Shown: one piece after another, positions 58,248 through 64,000 of the stretch
Position numbering within the stretch: position 1 is the first letter of the stretch
How the letters are laid out: every line of letters starts with the position of its first letter
From: Enoplolaimus lenunculus
Taxonomy: Eukaryota > Nematoda > Enoplea > Enoplida > Thoracostomopsidae
Length of the DNA stretch: 64,000 bases
NCBI GenBank assembly: GCA_030248215.1
Contig: JASANG010000796.1
Coordinates: 171,943-235,942 of the forward strand
Direction: 5' to 3'
Notes under the pieces: model-generated
What the model saw: the letters and a program-made list of their open reading frames with translations, nothing else
Databases searched by the model: none
What the model was told of the DNA's origin: nothing
Translations under genes and position numbers: made by a program

Positions 58248-61200
58248 ATGTGCGGTATTTGCGTAATAGTTCAACCAGGCGTTGCTTCAAATCAACATCG
58301 CAGTAATTGTTTTTGTGTCTCCGAGTTGCTTCAAGCAGTATATCGACGGGGTCCTGACTCATTAAGTTGCAAACGATGTGTTTTGGGAAAACAAGCTGAA
58401 GCAATTTGCGTGTCAGCTTTGTTGCAAATGCGTCAAACTAACACTGCCAAACAAACTGTTCAATTACACGAAGGTGAGAAAGACGCCATGTTACTACTTT
58501 GAGGGATGCACCGTTTTTTCGCGGAGCTTCAAAAGAGTAAGCTTAAGCTTCAGTCTAATTTTGTTGCTTAAGCTTCAGTCTAATTTTGTTGCTAAGCTTC
58601 AGTCTAATTGTTTTGCTTAGATTTAGTGTGTAGGCTTGTCTTTACGCTGAGGCTTGCGTACAGAAATATGCTAGTTTTCAATGTAACGTGGGTCAAAGTA
58701 AGCATCATTCGCTGTGCTGTTTTTTCTTGGTAAAACAAAAATTGTGGCGTTTCACGGTAAATTTAAGGGCGTATGGAAATTCGTTTTTTGAGTAAAAAGG
58801 TTAAGATTCAAGTCGTGTTTGCATTACTTGATGATTTTTAATTTTTCAAAGAAGAGATTAGGTATAAAATATAACTTATTTAGTAAAACTGTTCGTTACA
58901 ATTGTCTACTTGTTCAGCTTTTGAGAATATTGCTTACAATTGCACGGAAACATTAGAGTTATTTCAGTGTTGCATTGCATGACAGCCGTTTATATTTTTT
59001 AGAAACCCACTGCGATGAAACGGTAGTATTGTACAACGGAGAAATTTACAATTGCGGAGAACTATCATCAAATGAGCATACCGTTTCTGGTACTTCCAAT
59101 TGTACATTTGATTCCGTCAGCTCCAATGCAAATAATGACACTGAAATGCTACAGGATCTTTTAAACCAGAACTGTTCCGGAGCTAGTGAGATTTTGTTTG
59201 TTCTCACTCGAATACGCGGACCTTTCGCCTTTGTGTTTCTGCAACAGCAACGGATGTGGTTTACGACGGACGTTTTCGGACGCAAAAGTTTGCTGGCAGC
59301 AGTTGCAAACCATAGATTTGAAATTTCTGACGTTAAACAATGCGAAAATAATCATTTAGAGCATAAGCGCCAAAATGCGTTTGGATTAGTGTTATCTTCG
59401 GTGGCGTTACAATTGAGCACTATTGGTATTGAAGAATCTGACTTCGTTCAAGTACCTAGTGGTGTGTTGTTTTGCCTTGATTTTACTGCGTCTAGTGAAA
59501 GCGCCTTGAGCTTGAGCGTCCCGATGTTAAGGATATATCCGTTTAGGCCCTACCCTATAGGTTTAACCGAGTTTTGTGTACTGTTTGACAACGTGGAATG
59601 TCATGATTCGATTACAATATCGCATGCAAATTGCCGATATGCGATTGCAGATTTGTTTAGCATACACCGGTGTTCAGCGGAGCGTTATCATTGTGAAGAT
59701 GGTGAGTTTTAATTTGGTTCATGAAAATAATTTTGCATGTAGTTAATATAAACATGTATTCCTTCAAAAACTAACGTACTTGCTATAATTTTCTTCTATA
59801 ATATATGAAATACGTTCGTGGATTGCACGTAGCTTTGTTCTTCAATGCTTGTATTTTAGTTTATGTTTTTAAAATCGAGGTACAGTTTTCGGTTTTAGTA
59901 CGTTTTCTTACAGTTTTGAAATTTCTCAGTGTTTTGTAAGTATAAACTTAGACCCAAGCATAGGTTTCGGCTTAAGCTCACGGGGGAAAGTATAAAACAG
60001 CCCAGCCTTCTATGTAATGGTGTGTACTTTTGTTTTTATGATCTTTGGCATTCGCTGGAAAACATGTTGAGAAATGTGATATCATGGGCGCAATGGTTCA
60101 GCTACAGAAGAATACTCTTGATAGATTTTTGCAGCTGCTTCGAGATGCAGTCGCTGTGCGTGTTAGTCCAGCTACGAGACCACCTGGAAACCAGGCACGT
60201 TTCTAAATGCGTATGTTGTGTATTTCAAACAAAGCAAACAAATTCTACTTAGTTCGCGTGTACGGTGCAATAACCGGAGGTGACAAGTACCGGAGCCGGA
60301 AGGCAACAAAATCTGGCGGAGCTGGAAGTGAAGCCCTATCTGAATCGAAGTAGTTAACACGATGTTTAATTTGCTATAGCACATATCTGTAAAGTGTTGT
60401 TAAATGTTTGAGTTTTACGCTTTTTTACGAAGTCTACGCAATTTTTTTGATCGCCGAATAAACAAATAACAGTTTTGTGAAAAACTATACAACGTTTCAG
60501 TACAGAAATTGCCGGCACCTTCTGCATTGATTCTGTCGGAGCTGTAGGTCGATTTTCTGTCGGAACCGGAGCCAGATCTCCAGTTGTACCGTGTACGCGT
60601 GTTGTGAAATGGGCTTTTTTTCAAACTATGTTTTGCATGTGGTCGTCAGTTACACCTAACGTTTGGTAATGGCTGGTTTAAGGTTGATTTTTTGCTTAAG
60701 AGATTCGAGTACCAAGTATTGTGTTGCGTTATAACTAAGCTTATCGGATTTTTTTGATCGAGTTCATAACAATGTTATCATTAGTCATCAGCGGAGCTTA
60801 CGAGCAACAGACCTATTTATCGGCAGTGTTCTTCTATCGTTTTTAGATTTCAGTTCTATTTTCTGGTGGCGTGGACTCACTTTTGTTGTGCGCACTCGCA
60901 GCTGAGGTGGTGCCAGCGAACGAAGTTATAGATCTGATCAACGTATCGTTTTACAAACATTCTTGTTCACAAAATAGTTCCAATGTGTGTACGCGAAATG
61001 AACCAGACGGACATCAGACAATGGACAGAGTTACTGGTCTGAAGGCGTATGAAGAGTTGAAGGTAAAAGCTAAAACACTGTGAATGCAAATGAAATACTG
61101 AAAATTGCAAGGGTGAAACGGAATGGAAATTGAATTGTGTTTACGTAACTTTAACACAATGGAAACGACGAAGAACATGGAGTTACATTTGTTTTTTGAA

Positions 61201-63359
61201 CAGATGGGAACGCGGTTAATTGGACTGTATAATCCTTGTAAATTATTTATCCATTGTGTTCAGTTGGGTTTTTTTGGAAACTTATACCTTCAAGTTTGAT
61301 CAGCTTGCAATAAATGGTTAAAGCTCGTTAAATTTGTTATTGCGAAATATATTATATTTTAATCGGGGTTTGATTGGTGTTTCAGTCTCTTCATCAAAGT
61401 AAGAAGTTTCGATTTGTATGCGTCGATGTCTGTAGTTGTGAAATTGGCTCTGTCAAAGCGGAGCGACTAAAATATCTTTTGTTGCCCGGAGACGCGTCCA
61501 TAATTGGTGAGTTATTAATTAGTTATATAAACAAAACGAACAGGATTTAAGTAAAGGGGCTGATAGTAAACTGTCAAAGTTGTAACTGATGTAGTTTTGT
61601 AAGTAGCTTGTTGGGTATAGCTTTTTTGCAATATATTACAATTCTCCATCTGATCTATGTAAGGTGAAGTGTCTGCGCAGTGTGGATATCATTGAAATTG
61701 ACTCAAGTGGATTTTAGCGATAAGTTAGGAATGATATTTCTGTTCGAAATTCATTGTTTCAGATAGCAGCGTTGGCACGTGCCTCTGGTTCGCAGCCAGA
61801 AGTCAAGGACACGTACTAGAGACAGGTGTCAAATATACTTCGCAATGTCGAGTGCTATTGTCCGGAACTGGGGCTGATGAAATGCTAGGTAATCATAATA
61901 GCATTAGAAAGGTACAGTAAAGAACAAGGTGCAATCAGAATATCGATTTCGATTAGACTTCCGATATTCCGATTGCACAATCCGTCGGAATCGGAATTTT
62001 GAAATTTTAATTGTTATCGTACTTGGTATGATATGTTGCATAAAAATTCTGTATCATTTAAACTAACATCGCTCGATCTTAAAATCTAAACGCGCAAAAC
62101 TAGTGTTTTATTTTAAAAATAATTATATTGATTGTAGTTTATCTTGGCAGAACCAAAAGATTATTGCCAATTTTGTTCATGGGACGTTTTGAAATTTGTT
62201 GTCAGATAACAGATACGCTGAACCAATATATTTGTTAATACAAATCATCCGTATAGTGACAAAATGTTTAGTTCCGATTCCGTTCTAAATTTTCTGTTCC
62301 AATTCCGATGTAATCCTGTTCCGCTTTTCACCCTGAGCAGGGATGGAAGTCTCGGTAATGAAAATTACAAAAAACTATAAAAACACAACAAACTGTGAAA
62401 AATTTTGAAAATTTTAATTTCTTTTCGCTGATGACAAAAATTGACCGAGACCGAGACTTTTCCTAGCCGGTCTCGGTAGTTAGATCTCGATCTCGGAATT
62501 TAACCGACACCGCCCATCCCTGACCCTAAGTAGTGAGTATACATGATTCAAGTAATTTGGTAGATCGTATCTTAGAGTAGCAGATTTGGTACGAAAGGTT
62601 ATCACAGTTTTTGTGTTGTTTTTATCGTTGGGTATGGTGTTCGAATTGTTGAGCACAACAGGACAAGCACCGTGTGCTCTTAATTAGTTTTAACACATTT
62701 TGCTGATTGTGGAAAAACAGCAAAACCGCTGTGGTGTACGCCTCAGCATCGTTCTCGCGCTATTATACCGCAACTGGTAGTAGTACATTTAGTCAATCTT
62801 AATATGGTGAGGGATGATTGATGTGCTATTGACAAAATTGTTTAAACAAAGACCTGACAAAAATAAATAGGGAACGGGAATCGATGCTTTTTCTCAGACT
62901 CTTCAGGTATTGAAGAAGTACGGCGATAACATAATGGTTCTAAAGAAACCTTCATGAATAGTTGCGACAATTTTGGCTATCTTTTTATTTATACTTGCAG
63001 GTGGGTATGCACGACATCGCGGTCGCTATTCTGCGGGTGGCATGCGGGCATTGGCATCAGAACTTGAGATGGAATTAAGACGGATTGGTTCGCGTAATTT
63101 AGCCAGGGACGATCGCGTAGTCGCAGACCATGGCAAAGAACTGAGACTGCCGTATTTGGACGAACCATTGGTTGCATGGGTGAACCGAAACATTCCGTTG
63201 CGAGTCAAAACAAATATGAATCTCCCTGTTGGCGTCGGAGAGAAATGTTTGTTACGAGCGACGTTGTGGAAGTTAGGATTTCGCAACGCGTGTTTTGTGC
63301 CCAAACGCGCGTTTCAATTTGGTTCCGGGATCTCAAAATTGGAGAAACTTACGCGATAG
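58248..63359 (+). CDS. ASNSD1: Asparagine synthetase domain-containing protein 1
   Basis: Exons seen: 58248-58473, 58968-59701, about 60093-60194, 60847-61062, 61386-61506, 61763-61888, 63001-63359. The start MCGICVIV places Cys2 as the class II glutamine amidotransferase nucleophile; RRGPDSL, VVLYNGEIYN and WFTTDVFGRKSLL follow. The synthetase half has the PP-loop VLFSGGVDSLLL, then NVSFYKHS, RVTGLKAYEELK, SSVGTCLWFAARSQG, VLLSGTGADEMLGGYARHR, NLARDDRVVADHGKE and the C-terminal FVPKRAFQFGSGISKLE, matching ASNSD1 better than classical asparagine synthetases. The last four exons join in perfect phase. Exon 1 (phase 1) does not fit exon 2 (needs phase 2), and the 60.1 kb exon lacks a clean acceptor and has a poor donor (a GC donor CAG|GCACG is possible), so one or two short exons are probably missed. 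Biochemical role is not established for the family. Confidence 0.9.
58505..58680 (+). mobile_element. TTAGGC-family copy with duplicated 25-bp segment
   Basis: CACCGTTTTTTCGCGGAGCT, then three near-copies of AAGCTTCAGTCTAATTTTGT, then GCTTAGATTTAGTGTGTAGG. Internal duplication replaces the usual core. In intron 1 of ASNSD1. Confidence 0.55.
60266..60591. mobile_element. hAT-like MITE, CCGGAGG family, degenerate copy
   Basis: Left GGTGCAATAACCGGAGGTGA and right AGATCTCCAGTTGTACC are inverted, with GTGTAC on both outer sides. The interior has GCGGAGCTGG and CGGAACCGGAGCC. In an intron of ASNSD1 after the 60.1 kb exon. Confidence 0.65.
61930..62337. mobile_element. Degenerate repeat with GGTGCAATC/TTTCACCCTG ends
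   Basis: GTGCAATCAGAATATCG, GTCGGAATCGGAAT, CGATTCCGTTCT and TGTTCCGCTTTTCACCCTG. The composition resembles the CCGGAGG family, but ends pair poorly. It abuts the next element. Confidence 0.4.
62338..62522. mobile_element. hAT-like MITE, CAGGGATGG ends, 185 bp
   Basis: Ends CAGGGATGGAAGTCTCGGT and CCGACACCGCCCATCCCTG. Flanks ACCCTGAG (62330-62337) and ACCCTAAG (62523-62530), an 8-bp duplication with one change. Interior has repeated TCTCGGT and TCTCGATCTCGG. In the last intron of ASNSD1. Confidence 0.8.
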
Positions 63360-63715
63360 CAATGATTTATGAAACAAGGCGGTCATTACTTTTACCTTCG
63401 AGATGGCGGTTAGGGTTGCAGGCTGTTTTGTAGCCCGGGCTTGTATGAGAGGAGATTGGAATTGTGCCATGGATTGACAGTCACGCAATTGTACGAACAG
63501 TTGGCGAGTTATTTTCAATATCTATACACTTTACGAGGATGCCGCAGCCACAATGTAACATGTTGTAATCCAAACTTAACTGTTCACAACAGTCGTGTCC
63601 AAAATGTCATGCAGTTTTTGGTTATTTCTTCGCTCCAAGAACCGCAGAACTCACGGAAAATGCTGAACGCATAATGTTTGGTTGTTCACTTACAGAAACA
63701 CTGTTAGTTTCAGTA
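63360..63715. other. 3' flank of ASNSD1
   Basis: No poly(A) signal close to the stop codon and no gene recognised. Confidence 0.35.
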
Positions 63716-63860
63716 CTGTAGTGACCCGAGCAAGAGAGGGATTGATATTTATTTGGCCTCTCCAGAGGGTTCCCCCCGGTTATTCGGTTACAGACTGTTA
63801 TTTATTTTTAACCCACGCTCCGCCGCCCTTTGTTACTGATATATATCCGTGTAGGTGGCT
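63716..63860 (+). repeat. Dispersed repeat 'CTCCAGA-GTTATTCGGTTAC' family, copy 3
   Basis: TACTGTAGTGACCCGAGCAAG, GATATTTATTTGGCCTCTCC, TTATTCGGTTACAGACTG and CACGCTCCGCCGCCCTTTG match 6925-7080. The similarity stops after ATATATCCG, which suggests a 3' boundary or a composite element. Confidence 0.7.
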
Positions 63861-64000
63861 GTGCCACACTTAATCCTATTTCAAACTAAAACTAAAATAT
63901 AAAATAAAACCCTATATCAAAACCACACCTTAAGGGAGTCCCTGGCTCCACCTAGTCTCTCTTAGAACTTAAGTTAGGCTTAGGCGTTGCTACTAGGCGT

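Noticed and set aside
47524-63359. TIM44-ASNSD1 operon
   Set aside because: Same orientation, but the 3.5 kb gap is far larger than nematode operon spacing, and the gap contains repeats.

Overview
The window is nuclear DNA of an invertebrate animal. Every recognisable gene is split by GT-AG introns, and the AT-rich intergenic and intron DNA is crowded with small DNA transposons. Short acceptors of the TTTTAG/TTTCAG type without long pyrimidine tracts, a TTTCAG acceptor two bases before the start codon of one gene, and the mix of families (DEG/ENaC channel, BPI-like secreted protein, divergent ionotropic glutamate receptor) fit a nematode, perhaps an early-branching repeat-rich one. The species cannot be fixed from sequence alone.

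Layout from left to right: a partial ionotropic glutamate-receptor-like gene on the minus strand (789-2175); a long-TIR MITE (2237-3139); a 3.2 kb 18-bp minisatellite (3182-6393); a repeat-rich stretch; a BPI/LBP-family lipid-binding protein gene on the minus strand (10481-17250) with an Asn/Asp tract; a repeat-rich gap; a complete ten-exon DEG/ENaC sodium channel gene (22641-30868, +); a ten-exon D-aspartate oxidase gene ending in the peroxisomal signal SKL (34074-43980, +), whose intron 7 holds a complete-looking 3.1 kb piggyBac transposon (39091-42195); a fourteen-exon TIM44 gene (47524-54750, +) of 452 codons; and an ASNSD1-like asparagine-synthetase-domain gene (58248-63359, +).

The genes are ordinary single-copy metazoan genes with no shared pathway. 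I see no operon, no CRISPR array, no rRNA, and no clear undescribed multi-gene system. The unusual content is structural: a higher-order minisatellite open in five of six frames; several families of short non-autonomous transposons, many with exact target-site duplications; one family whose core is made of TTAGGC-like hexamers; a hAT-like element nested in a ~165 bp tandem repeat; a MITE whose end supplies a splice-acceptor-like sequence 17 bases before a real exon; and a BPI-like protein with a long inserted linker and a homopolymer tract.

Exon boundaries were read by eye. In DDO, TIM44 and the DEG/ENaC gene all intron phases agree. In the BPI-like gene one short exon is probably missing, and in ASNSD1 two junctions are unresolved.
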